Shown here: positions 32,187 to 42,348 of the stretch, piece by piece | Layout: each line of letters begins with the position of its first letter | Numbering within the stretch: the first letter of the stretch is position 1 | Assembly: GCA_965240325.2 (NCBI GenBank) | Contig: OZ251232.1 | Location: 1,922,001-1,986,000, forward strand | Source of the DNA: Rebecca billardiae RCC1528 | Lineage: Eukaryota > Haptophyta | Reading direction: 5' to 3' | DNA length: 64,000 nucleotides | Made by a program: the position numbers and the translations under genes | Notes under the pieces: generated by a model | What the model was told of the DNA's origin: nothing | Database searches by the model: none | The model's input: the letters and a program-made list of their open reading frames with translations, nothing else

Positions 32187-33998
32187 GTCCCCCTCGGGGC
32201 ACGATGGCTGCCGGCAGTTGAGGCAAAAGCCTTGCCGCAAGGCTTTTGGTTCGTGATGGCGACCCGCTGCGTGCCAGTGCGGCACGACGCACAAGGGCCG
32301 AGGTATGGGAGGCATGAGAGTGCGGGCACGGCAGGGCGCGGGGGTTTGGTGGTCGTAGATGACTCTTCTTCAGGCCTTGGCATCGCTGGGCGACTCGTAT
32401 CCACCTCTCTTCAGCTCCTCTTGTCCCTGCTTCCGCATGGCCAGTGATCGACGTGCACGCCGACCGTGCACGGGCAAAGGCAAGTGCATAACGCCGGGGG
32501 AGGTCGGAGTTGTGGGTGGTGGATGCTTGCGTATCTTTCATGGAACGCCGTCAGCGCTCGCAGCTCGCCTGTAGCTTCGCTCGCCGCTCCAGGGCCGGCG
32601 TCTCCGTTCCCGTGGTAGTATACCAGGCATGACGGTGATTGCTTTTTGAATTGGGATTTTTCTGCAGCTTCTGTCGTGTATGGCTCTGGAGCTCTTCTTG
32701 GGGGTGTCTGCAAGGATCGGATGGGCTCGAGAGCTCGCGCACGCGCTGGCAGCCTCCCTCTGTAGGCTACGTGCACTGCTCACTTTCACCCATCCAGGAG
32801 CGCAGGGTAAGAAACCGAGCAGGGAGCCGTGCGGGCAGGCGTCCGATCAAAGATCACAGCAGCGGTCGCTTGCACATGCCAAGCGACAGTGGAGGTAGAT
32901 TGCAGGCGCCAATGTGCATAGATACCTCATGCACGTGCATGCCACACAACCCGTAACGCCACACGCGCCGTCGCGCCCGTGGTGTCCGGGTGGGCGCTCC
33001 CTCGTTGTGCGAGAGATGGCCCACGCTGGGAGCGATGGGCAGCCATCTCGCGGATCGCGGCAAGGCTTTTGAGCCGGACTGGCGCCCCGACCGGTCGGGG
33101 CACGATGGCTGCCGGCAGTTGAGGCAAAAGCCTTGCCGCAAGGCTTTTGGTTCGTGATGGCGACCCGCTGCGTGCCAGTGCGGCACGACGCACAAGGGCC
33201 GAGGTATGGGAGGCATGAGAGTGCGGGCACGGCAGGGCGCGCGGGTTTGGTGGTCGTAGATGACTCTTCTTCAGGCCTTGGCATCGCTGGGCGACTCGTA
33301 TCCACCTCTCTCCAGCTCCTCTTGTCCCTGCTTCCGCATGGCCGGTGATCGACGTGCACGCCGACCGTGCACGGGCAAAGGCAAGTGCATAACGCCGGGG
33401 GAGGTCGGAGTTGTGGGTGGTGGATGCTTGCGTATCTTTCATGAAACGCCGTCAGCGCTCGCAGCTCGCCTGTAGCTTCGCTCGCCGCTCCAGGGCCGGC
33501 GTCTCCGTTCCCGTGGTAGTATACCAGGCATGACGGTGATTGCTTTTTGAATTGGGATTTTTCTGCAGCTTCTGTCGTGTATGGCTCTGGAGCTCTTCTT
33601 GGGGGTGTCTGCAAGGATCGGATGGGCTCGAGAGCTCGCGCACGCGCTGGCAGCCTCCCTCTGAAGGCTACGTGCACTGCTCACTTTCACCCATCCAGGA
33701 GCGCAGGGTAAGAAACCGAGCAGGGAGCCGTGCGGGCAGGCGTCCGATCAAAGATCACAGCAGCGGTCGCTTGCACATGCCAAGCGACAGTGGAGGTAGA
33801 TTGCAGGCGCCAATGTGCATAGATACCTCATGCACGTGCATGCCACACAACCCGTAACGCCACACGCGCCGTCGCGCCCGTGGTGTCCGGGTGGGCGCTC
33901 CCTCGTTGTGCGAGAGATGGCCCACGCTGGGAGCGATGGGCAGCCATCTCGCGGATCGCGGCAAGGCTTTTGAGCCGGACTGGCGCCCCGAGGGGGAC
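32187..33998. mobile_element. Head-to-tail dimer of a TA-flanked TIR transposon
   Basis: Outer ends are GTCCCCCTCGGGGC and its exact reverse complement, flanked by TA on both sides (32185-32186, 33999-34000), as in Tc1/mariner-type insertions. Inside are two ~900-bp copies (32194-33090 and 33095-33991, offset 901) differing by several substitutions. At the centre the right end of copy 1 meets the left end of copy 2 as GCCCCGA-CCGG-TCGGGGC: the outer GTCCCCC of each end is lost and four bases join them. An inner CAAAAGCCTTGCCGC block is shared by both ends. There is no transposase; the superfamily is inferred from the TA. Confidence 0.85.
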
Positions 33999-34002
33999 TA
34001 TT

Positions 34003-34869
34003 GAGTCCGGGAGCCCGGGAGGGACTGACGGTCCGGACTCACTCACACGGAGCCCGGCCGTCTCGATCGCGGATCTGTGAAAACTCGCAGAATGGCGCGC
34101 GCTCATTCGCGGTAGGTTGAGCATGCCGCCCGCAGTGAAGCTTCAACTGGTCAGAACCAGCCGGGAATGACCAATGTAAGCGTTGGGCAGGACGAGACGC
34201 GCGCATACACGCTCCCCGGAGGCCGGCTGGCTGGCCACTGTGGCATCCTTGCACAGCATTCGCACGGCGTGCACGCGGCCACGGGCGCCGGTCTGGGCCC
34301 GACCCGACTCTGCACGAGCACCATTATCAGGGAGCTCTCGTGCGTGCCATCGCGGGGACTTTCGGGTGGGAAGGGTCGCGTGTATGCAGGCACGCGAGTG
34401 TGAGCACGTATGCCCCCGTACTACATGAATACACCGGTAGTGAGTGACTCGTGCGGGAGCTCGTAGACTGATTCATCTAGGGGCTCTTTGATTCGCCAAG
34501 TACCGGTGTATCCATGTAGTACGGGGGCATAGGTGCTCACACTCGCGTGCCTGCATACACGCGACCCTTTCCACCCGAAAGTCAAAGTCCCCGCGATGGC
34601 ACGCACGAGAGCTCCCTGATAATGGTGCTCGTGCAGAGTCGGGTTGGGCCCAGACCGGCGCCCGTGCACGCCGTGCGAATGCTGTGCAAGGATGCCACAG
34701 TGGCCAGCCAGCCGGCCTCCGGGGAGCGTGTATGCGCGCGTCTCGTCCTGCCCAACGCTTACATTGGTCATACCCGGCTGGTTCTGACCAGTTGAAGCTT
34801 CACTGCGGGCGGCAGGCCGGGCTCCGTGCGAGCGAGTCCGGACCGTCAGTCCCTCCTGGCACCGGACTC
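34003..34869. repeat. Palindrome P2 (867 bp)
   Basis: GAGTCCGG (34003) pairs with CCGGACTC (34862-34869), and pairing continues to TACCGGT around a ~61-bp loop at 34439-34500. The left arm has ~60 bp (34063-34124) that the right lacks. It begins 3 bp after the TA of the dimeric element, so one may have inserted beside the other. No target duplication is visible. Confidence 0.85.
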
Positions 34870-35221
34870 GCCCAATGCTTATGGCGGCGCAGTCCGGAGG
34901 AGAGTACCAGACAGAAGACAACCCCGTGGCTATCTCGCCTGCCCAGGGCTGAGCTGTGTGCGTCTCTTATTCTTAGTAAACTGTACGGGCTGCAGCTGCA
35001 CCCACGCCAGCCCCTGCTGCCCCCCCGTCCACGATGACCGAGACTCGCGCCCGGGCGACGACTTGGACGACGAAGAGGCGTCGCCGCAGCGGGCAAAGCG
35101 CACCCTGGACGACGCCGCAGCGCCAGCCGCCGCCAGCCAGCCAGCTGGCTCGAGCAGCAAGCGCGTACGCGACCGCCCGTGGAGCATGGGGCAGGTACGA
35201 CCAGCTGCTACCCGCGGCTGA
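34826..35221 (+). CDS. Possible exon-containing frame, acidic/basic protein
   Basis: The part after about codon 70 looks protein-like: an acidic stretch (PGDDLDDEEA), an Ala/Pro linker and a basic SSSKRVRDRP that could be a nuclear signal. Near the end ATGGGGCAG|GTACGA is a good donor site (35194/35195). Two alternative frames with gene-like composition follow at about 35258-35416; one ends in the first bases of palindrome P4. Exon structure is unresolved and the first codons overlap palindrome P2. Confidence 0.3.
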   Translation: MRASPDRQSLLAPDSPNAYGGAVRRRVPDRRQPRGYLACPGLSCVRLLFLVNCTGCSCTHASPCCPPVHDDRDSRPGDDLDDEEASPQRAKRTLDDAAAPAAASQPAGSSSKRVRDRPWSMGQVRPAATRG

Positions 35222-35412
35222 GACTGCCAGCTGACATCCGGACCTGCACCTTCGCCCTTGCTCGGGGCACAGCAGGTCCATGCGAGCCGCGCAGCGCAGG
35301 TGGATCGCGCTTCAGCAGCTCAAGGCCGCGCTCAAGCTTACGATCGCGGTGCAGGCTATGCTCTGCCACCAGCGCCGACTTCGTGTCGACGATCGGGCAC
35401 TGCCGCCGACGA

Positions 35413-36323
35413 ATTGACACTGGCCCACAGGGGGGGGGGTCCGAATTGGTCCCCCGACCTCGTGACGGGCTCGAGCTCGATGGCTGCCGCACGTGCGTGC
35501 CCAGCGTGCCTCGCGCGTGTACGTGCACGGTAGGGCGTCCCGACAGCGGCGGGGTGGCGTAGATGGTCGCATGGGAGGTGCATCCGTGTGTCGGAGACGT
35601 CTCGGCGCCTCGGTGGCGTGCCCACACCTCTCCTTGTCGCCGCTTGCCTGCTGCGTGCTCGGCCAGCCGTTTGGAGTGCACGCCTGCACGTGCACGGCCA
35701 GTGTCGGGCGGATCGAGCCGTAGCGAGTGTGCTTGCGGGTACTCCCACCCGATGCGGCTCTCTGCCGCCGTCGTAGTAGCTCTCGTGCATCAATCCCAAG
35801 CCGTGCACTCCAACCCACGACGTGTTCAGTGTTGTCATGGTGGTACACCACATGCTGTCCAGTTTTATTTTCAAATAGCGCATTTCTGATGCGATTCCTG
35901 GGCAATGTTCGCGAGCATGTTGGGCGCATGCCCGACTAGATTCGGCAGGTTCCAGGACACGCGCGAGGGCTTGCGACGGCGGCAGAGAGCCGCATCGGGT
36001 GGGAGTACCCGCAAGCACACTCGCTACGGCTCGATCCGCCCGACACTGGCCGTGCACGTGCAGGCGTGCACTCCAAACGGCTGGCCGAGCACGCAGCAGG
36101 CAAGCGGCGACAAGGAGAGGTGTGGGCACGCCACCGAGGCGCCGAGACGTCTCCGACACACGGATGCACCTCCCATGCGACCATCTACGCCACCCCGCCG
36201 CTGTCGGGACGCCCTACCGTGCACGTACACGCGCGAGGCACGCTGGGCACGCACGTGCGGCAGCCATCGAGCTCGAGGTCGGGGGACCAATTCGGAACCC
36301 CCCCCCTGTGGGCCAGTGTCAAT
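35413..36323. repeat. Palindrome P4 (about 355-bp arms, 202-bp loop) upstream of paralog B
   Basis: 35413-35772 recurs in reverse complement at 35975-36323, starting ATTGACACTGGCCCAC and ending GGGCCAGTGTCAAT. The left arm has an extra ~18 bp (GGGCTCGAGCTC region near 35465). The right arm ends 86 bp before the ATG of paralog B, so the promoter of that gene is within or next to the palindrome. Confidence 0.88.
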
Positions 36324-36409
36324 CAGGAGACCCGCGTCGTCCTACCTGTGTCGTTAAATCATAGAATGAGCTGCTGAGAGCGAAGGTGCGTGCCGGCAAC
36401 CTGTCGACG

Positions 36410-38014
36410 ATGGCGGGCGATGCCGGCATCCGCATGCTCCGGCGCGCGGCGGGGCGGGGCGACGCACGTGCGACCTTCCTGCTGGCGAGGCGCACCGAAT
36501 CGGGCGACGGCGTCGCGCAGGACGTCGACGAGGCGCATCGCCTCTATGCCATCGCAGCGAATCACGGGTTTGTACAAGCGCAGCAACGTTTGGGCGAGAT
36601 CGAGATGGCCGCGGAGAATTGGGCAGAGGCTGCGCGCTGGTACTGGCTGGCTGCTGAGCAGGGCGATGCAGCTGCGCAATACACCATGGGCTTGTGCTAC
36701 GACCGAGGCGAGGGTGTGCAGCAGGACTTGGCCGAGGCGGTGCGCTTGTACCGGCTGGCGGCCGAGCAGGGCTACGCAGCTGCGCAGTACAGTCTAAGCA
36801 GGTGCTACGAACTAGGTGAGGGCGTGCCGCAGGATATGGCCGAGGCGGTGCGCTTGTATCGGCTGGCGGCCGAGCAGGGCTACCCAGCTGCGCAGTACTG
36901 CCTGGGCAGGAGCTACGCACTAGGCGAGGGCGTGCAGCAGGACTGGGCAGAGGCGGTGCGCTTGTATCGACTGGCGGCAGAGCAGAGCGATGCATTTGCG
37001 CAGCACGGCCTGGGCGAGCTCTACGAACGAGGCGAGGGCGTGCCGCAGGATATGGCCGAGGCGGTGCACTGGTATCGGCCGGCTGCCGAGCAGGGCTACG
37101 CAGCTGCGCAGTATGACCTGGGCGTGTGCTATGCAACAGGCGAGGGCGTGCAGCAGGACTGGGCAGAGGCGGTGCGCTGGTACCGGCTGGCGGCCGAGCA
37201 GGGTTTCGCAGCTGCGCAGACTAACCTGGGCGTGTGCTACGAACGAGGCAAGGGCGTGCCGCAGGATATGGCGGAGGCGGTGCGCTCTTACCGGCTGGCG
37301 GCCGAGCAGGGCTACGCAGCTGCGCAGTACGACCTGGGCGTGTGCACCGCAGGAGGCAATGGCTTGCCGCAGGATATGGCCGAGGCGGTGCGCTGGTACC
37401 GGCTGGCGGCAGAGCAGGGCTTCACAGCTGCGCAGTACAACCTGGGCGTGAGCTACGACCGAGGTGAGGGCGTGCAGCAGGATAAGGCAGAGGCCATGCG
37501 CTTGTACAGGCTGGCAGCAGAGCAGGGCTCTGCAGCTGCGCAGTACGACCTGGGAGTGTGCTACGAAGGAGGCGAGGGCGTGCTGCAGGATATGGCCGAG
37601 GCGGTGCGCTGGTACCGGCTGGCCATCGACGGCGGCCAGCCACATGCCCACTCTGCATTGGCGGTCCTGCTGCTTGCAGGCGGGGCTGTGCAGCGCAACG
37701 TGGCTGAGGGAGTGCTGCTGCTGCGCCTTGGGCACGAGCTTGACAGCTCAACGATCAATCCTAGTGAGGTGCTTGGCGACTATGCTGGAGACCACGAGGT
37801 GGCCGCTGCATGCTGCATGGTGTGCGCCAAGTCGGGCAGTGGCGTGAAGAAGTGCAAGCGGTGCCTAGTGGCTGTCTTCTGCTGTCGTGAGCATCTGCGG
37901 AGCGCGTGGAAATTGCACAAGCCGCACTGCACTGCGTGGCGCGACGCGGCGGCGGTGATGACTTCAGCTGCTAATCAGACAGAGGCTGCTGCCGACGATA
38001 AGAACTGCTCGTGA
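36410..38014 (+). CDS. Sel1-like repeat protein with C-terminal MYND zinc finger (paralog B)
   Basis: 534 aa from an ATG in strong context (A at -3, G at +4: ACGATGG). Two degenerate Sel1-like repeats (first ~70 residues) precede ten 36-residue repeats of the AEAVRLYRLAAEQGYAAAQY type, with VPQDM or VQQDW at repeat ends. The MYND finger is near residues 469-507: Cys469, Cys472, Cys482, Cys485, Cys491, His495 (in place of Cys), His503, Cys507. A polar tail follows. It is expected to be a soluble scaffold binding proteins through the solenoid and MYND domain; partners are unknown. It is an inverted paralog of the gene at 28-30 kb, with an almost identical finger. AATAAA occurs at 38150, ~135 nt after the stop. 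Confidence 0.93.
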   Translation: MAGDAGIRMLRRAAGRGDARATFLLARRTESGDGVAQDVDEAHRLYAIAANHGFVQAQQRLGEIEMAAENWAEAARWYWLAAEQGDAAAQYTMGLCYDRGEGVQQDLAEAVRLYRLAAEQGYAAAQYSLSRCYELGEGVPQDMAEAVRLYRLAAEQGYPAAQYCLGRSYALGEGVQQDWAEAVRLYRLAAEQSDAFAQHGLGELYERGEGVPQDMAEAVHWYRPAAEQGYAAAQYDLGVCYATGEGVQQDWAEAVRWYRLAAEQGFAAAQTNLGVCYERGKGVPQDMAEAVRSYRLAAEQGYAAAQYDLGVCTAGGNGLPQDMAEAVRWYRLAAEQGFTAAQYNLGVSYDRGEGVQQDKAEAMRLYRLAAEQGSAAAQYDLGVCYEGGEGVLQDMAEAVRWYRLAIDGGQPHAHSALAVLLLAGGAVQRNVAEGVLLLRLGHELDSSTINPSEVLGDYAGDHEVAAACCMVCAKSGSGVKKCKRCLVAVFCCREHLRSAWKLHKPHCTAWRDAAAVMTSAANQTEAAADDKNCS

Positions 38015-38209
38015 TCGGCTTGAGCTGCAAGCCTTTGTCTGCGCATCGGGACAGGCAGGTTACTCGGTCCTGTCGCCGTCGGCTGGCTGGCAGCCGGGCC
38101 TGCACGTTCCTGTCGCCAGTCAATGTCGGTAGGGGGTCCAGCACACCAAAATAAAATCGAAAAAATGCCTCGACGGGTTTTCAAGTGGAGTGAGCGCGAG
38201 TTTCGCCAT

Positions 38210-39230
38210 CCCCTTACTAAGGCCGCCGGCCTTACCGCACTAGTTCACTGACACTTTGCTTCGTATGGAAGCAAAGTTGACGGCGTCCGCTGAGGGCGCC
38301 CTGCGGCCAGTCAGGGCGCCTTTGGGCGCTGAACGCCGCATGACAATGTGCAGGCATGGTCTAGCTACCCTCAGACAGCCGCCAGACTGGTCCCTCCAGC
38401 TACAATGCCTCCACGATGGCATCCCGCGGCAGCGCGCCGAGCTGCCGTACGGGCGTGTCGTGCCCGCCAGGCTGGCCGTGTGCCCGCGACACCCGGCTGC
38501 ACGCCTTGCAGCTGCTTCAGGCAGGTAGGCGATCGGTCGAGATGGCTGTAGGCGGTGTACGTACTGCACGCGCTGGTCTGCGCGCGTTCACATGACTCGT
38601 CGCGCTGAACTCACTCACCTGCCAGTCGCGCGTGACACGCTTGGCGGCTTGCCGCACGCAGCAGCCGCAGGCCGCGCGCGCGGCGTGATTGCCGAGTGCA
38701 AGTCAGCCAGGAGCTCGGCGGGATGGGCGGTCATGTTTCTTCGTCTGTTTCGGTGTCGATCACATGCGCGACGCGCGCGCCCCGCTGCGCAAGTACACCC
38801 TCCTCATTGCCGACGTCACACAGGAAGCCGCATGATGGATCTCGAGCTCGGAGAGCAGCGTCCGAGCACCACAGGCACTGACTGGCAGCCCGAGAGCCGA
38901 CCGGCGGGTGACGTCCTTCACCCCGCCTGATGCGGTACCGCGTGCGGCACCATACCGCAGCGATACGAGCACCTCAGAGGCGAACTGAGCACCCCTCAAA
39001 ACTTTGCTTCTGGGCGTGCTCGAACACTCGTTTGGCACTCCGTTTGGACGCCGTGGCACCGGAGAAGGGGGAGGGCGGCGGCGATGAGGCTCGGGTGGCC
39101 CACGAACATGCTCACAAAGATGCCTCTCAGCCATCGCGCGCCCTCTCGCGGCGTCCACCTGCCCGCCGAGCACGCACCCGCGGGGGCGAACCCATCTTTG
39201 CTTCGTATAGAAGCAACCTGCGGTAAGGGG
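38210..39230. repeat. Inverted-repeat-bounded segment (about 1.0 kb)
   Basis: CCCCTTAC...CGCA...TTGCTTC...GAAGCAAAG at 38210-38280 is mirrored at 39195-39230. The left copy has a 16-bp self-complementary insertion (TAAGGCCGCCGGCCTT, 38218-38233). ACTTTGCTTC itself forms a 10-bp-arm hairpin at about 38253-38277. This suggests a decayed TIR element; the target duplication is unclear. Frames inside have no domain. Confidence 0.5.
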
Positions 39231-39294
39231 ATAAATTCGAGCGCCGCGAGCGCGCGCGCCGAGCGGCCGGGTCGGGCTGAACCCCTTACGTATT

Positions 39295-39380
39295 CAGAGA
39301 ACATCTCTGTGAGAGAACATCTCTGGGCAAGCCCCGCCAGAGATGTTCTCTGGCCGGCAGCCGCCAGAGATGTTCTTTCA
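39295..39380. repeat. Cluster of AGAGAACATCTCTG motifs
   Basis: Two direct copies (about 39296 and 39312) are followed by two inverted copies (CAGAGATGTTCT at about 39342 and 39365), immediately outside or overlapping the left end of palindrome P3. The right end of P3 lacks them. The arrangement resembles binding-site iterons or stacked footprints. Confidence 0.75.
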
Positions 39381-41539
39381 CAGAGAACGTTTTCGGAGCG
39401 CGCCACTGCCCGTCTCGCCTCTCGGGCTCTCGGCGGGCTGCCCTGCTGGGCTCCGACGACGCTCCGCTACTCGCGTGCGACGCTCTCCGCCAAGCGCGAT
39501 ACCGGCCCGCCCACCGCGCGTTGAAGCGCGCTGGTGCACGAGCTCGCATGTTGAGCGCCATGGACGCTCTACGTAGGGCAGCGGCTCGCTCGCTCGCGCC
39601 TGTGGTGCCGCGCGTGCACGCGCGCGCGCATGCGCAAGAGCCGCCGCCCGACAGGGCACATGCACGCACGCGAGAGCACTGCCTTGATGCTGACGAGCGT
39701 GGTGGCTCGCATCTCGCAAGACGAGACGATTCCGATGCTTGCTTTCACCGCCTTGCAGCCCTCTCGCGCGTGGCCGCCACAAGCACCCGCGTGCGCACGC
39801 ACTGAGCAGCGCAGCGCAACACGTCGCGTGTGCTCTTCGCGCGCTGCCGTCCATCTCCCGACGCAGAGGGCTCGAGCCTGTGTGCGCGCCTTGCCCTGCA
39901 GATGTGCGCATGCTCGCTGAACAGATCCTTGGGGGCGCCGAGCAGTCTGCGCCCACGCCGCCGACTGATGAGGGCGGTGCAGGTTGGGGGATCAGCTTGA
40001 GAGTTGGCCTCGCGCCGCTGCTGCAGAGCCCAAGTCTCCTGAGACGCAGCCCTGGCGGCGCTGGCCAGGGGCGCGCACAGCGCGCGCTCGTGCGGCTGTG
40101 GATGCGGCCGTGGAGGTCGAAGCCGCATATGCGTAGCCGCGAGAGAGCGCGCGGCGCCCTCTCACGCGGCGCGCCTCGCTCGCGCCACGTTCGCCTCGTC
40201 TCAGGCTAGCGCGTACGCGCACGCGTGCGCGAGCGCCAGCCATGCGCTCAGCCAACTGTCATCAGCTCGCGCGGGCGCGGGCCGCTGTGCGGTCGGCGTG
40301 GGCCAGGCGAGCCGCCGGGCAAGCCATCGGATGAGTTTGAGATGCCCTTGACGTGTATACTGCTTCTCGCATCGTCGCGCTCGCCCCACCCCCGCGCCCC
40401 CGCGCCCGTGCTGTCATCTGACGATGCGTACGCAGCTTGTGCTACAGTACTTACAATGTGGCCGCCCAGCGCACACAAGTCTTGGAGCACCTGATACGAA
40501 AGGAGCACGGCGCGAAGCTTGCGCACGGGACGTGAGCAAGCTCGTGCTAGGCGAGGTCACTTGCTTAGCACCAATGAGCTCTCAACCTTGCCCGGCGGCT
40601 CGCCTGGCTCACGCCGACCGCACAGCGGCCCGCGCCCGCGCGAGCTGATGACAGTTGGCTGTGCCCATGGCTGGCGCTCGCGCACGCGTGCGCGTACGCG
40701 CTAGCCTGAGACGAGGCGAACGTGGCGCGAGCGAGGCGCGCCGCGTGAGAGGGCGCCGCGCGCTCTCTCGCGGCTACGCATATGCGGCTTCGACCTCCAC
40801 GGCCGCATCCACAGCCGCACGAGCGCGCGCTGTGCGCGCCCCTGGCCAGCGCCGCCAGGGCTGCGTCTCAGGAGACTTGGGCTCTGCAGCAGCGGCGCGA
40901 GGCCAACTCTCAAGCTGATCCCCCAACCTGCACCGCCCTCATCAGTCGGCGGCGTGGGCGCAGACTGCTCGGCGCCCCCAAGGATCTGTTCAGCGAGCAT
41001 GCGCACATCTGCAGGGCAAGGCGCGCACACAGGCTCGAGCCCTCTGCGTCGGGAGATGGACGGCAGCGCGCGAAGAGCACACGCGACGTGTTGCGCTGCG
41101 CTGCTCAGTGCGTGCGCACGCGGGTGCTTGTGGCAGCCACGCGCGAGAGGGCTGCAAGGCGGTGAAAGCAAGCATCGGAATCGTCTCGTCTTGCGAGATG
41201 CGAGCCACCACGCTCGTCAGCATCAAGGCAGTGCTCTCGCGTGCGTGCATGTGCCCTGTCGGGCGGCGGCTCTTGCGCATGCGCGCGCGCGTGCACGCGC
41301 GGCACCACAGGCGCGAGCGAGCGAGCCGCTGCCCTACGTAGAGCGTCCATGGCGCTCAACATGCGAGCTCGTGCACCAGCGCGCTTCAACGCGCGGTGGG
41401 CGGGCCGGTATCGCGCTTGGCGGAGAGCGTCGCACGCGAGTAGCGGAGCGTCGTCGGAGCCCAGCAGGGCAGCCCGCCGAGAGCCCGAGAGGCGAGACGG
41501 GCAGTGGCGCGCTCCGAAAACGTTCTCTGTGAAAGAACA
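39371..41539. repeat. Large palindrome P3 (955-bp arms, 259-bp loop)
   Basis: 39371-40325 recurs in reverse complement at 40585-41539 with at most a few mismatches (for example GCCGCCAC against GCTGCCAC near 39776/41134). Ends are TGTTCTTTCACAGAGAACG and its reverse complement. The internal AAGTCTCCTGAG and ACGCAGCCCTGG blocks are near-matches of E2, linking it to that family, although its ends differ and no 7-bp duplication is seen. Frames in the arms are mirrored copies and are not called. Confidence 0.88.
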
Positions 41540-41642
41540 CTAATGTTGGCCCCAGAGTGCCAAAACTCGAAACTGCCACTCCTCCCTATCTTTGATGCGG
41601 TCGTTTCAATATATTATCAAAATAAGAAGTTAAAACTATAAA

Positions 41643-42348
41643 CTAAATGACGAGGAACGGGCTGCCAGACGCGGAACGCACGATGCAGCCCGTGCTCGCA
41701 CGACCGCTCGCGCGGGATCGCGACGTGCGAGCTGCCGCGCGGCGCTCGACACGCTCTTTCTGTTCGGAGGCCGCGATCACTCCCAGGTGGGCCAGCACGC
41801 GAGCGCGCAGCTTCTCCTCGCCGCGCTCGCCGAGCATGAGCCGATCTGCAGCATATGTGCAAAGGGCCGCATGTGGCCGTGCTCGCGCGCGCGCCACGGC
41901 CGCACACGGAAATCGTGAGATGATACCTACCTGCGCGTTCTACAATTTGGGACAACAAGTGAACAACGCTCGACCTGTGAAGTAGGTATCGTCTAACGCT
42001 TTCGCTCCTCGCAGCTATGTGCACGCGCGCAAAGGAGCACTGCACAGGCAGCGACCAGGAGCATTCCTTCTCCCGGGCGGCCACCACGGCCTCGGACGTG
42101 GTGAGCAACGCGTCGGCGACCGCAGCATGGACCACCTCCGTCGCGCCGGACACTCCGCTCGCTCCTCGCCCGACTCCACCCTCGCCGCGCGCTGACAGTT
42201 TGCTGACCGGGCGGCTGCGCCGCCCGAGTGCCGCTTGCCCGCGTGGTGGCACAAGGCGGGTGAAGACGTGGCAGTGTGGTGGATCGTGCGATCGAGGGAC
42301 TCCATTTGAGCTACGACACAGGCGCGCGCGCGCATCCGTGCACATCAC
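41643..42348 (-). CDS. Putative spliced minus-strand gene, unknown product
   Basis: Two minus-strand pieces have gene-like composition: one around 42010-42190 (TEVVHAAVADALLTTSEAVV, then REKECSWSLPVQCSFARVHI) and one at about 41643-41850 (DRLMLGERGEEKLRARVLAH, then GVIAASEQKERVERRAAA) ending at a TAG. Between them, read on the minus strand, lie GCGCAG|GTAGGT (a donor-like site) and ATATGCTGCAG (acceptor-like), so an intron is plausible. The first part may start upstream of 42348. No family is recognised. Confidence 0.35.

Noticed and set aside
32222-32246. CAAAAGCCTTG-CCG-CAAGGCTTTTG hairpin as another member of the E4 family
   Set aside because: The 7-bp flanks do not match (TTGAGG side against GTTCGTG), and half of the hairpin is part of the TIR of the dimeric transposon.
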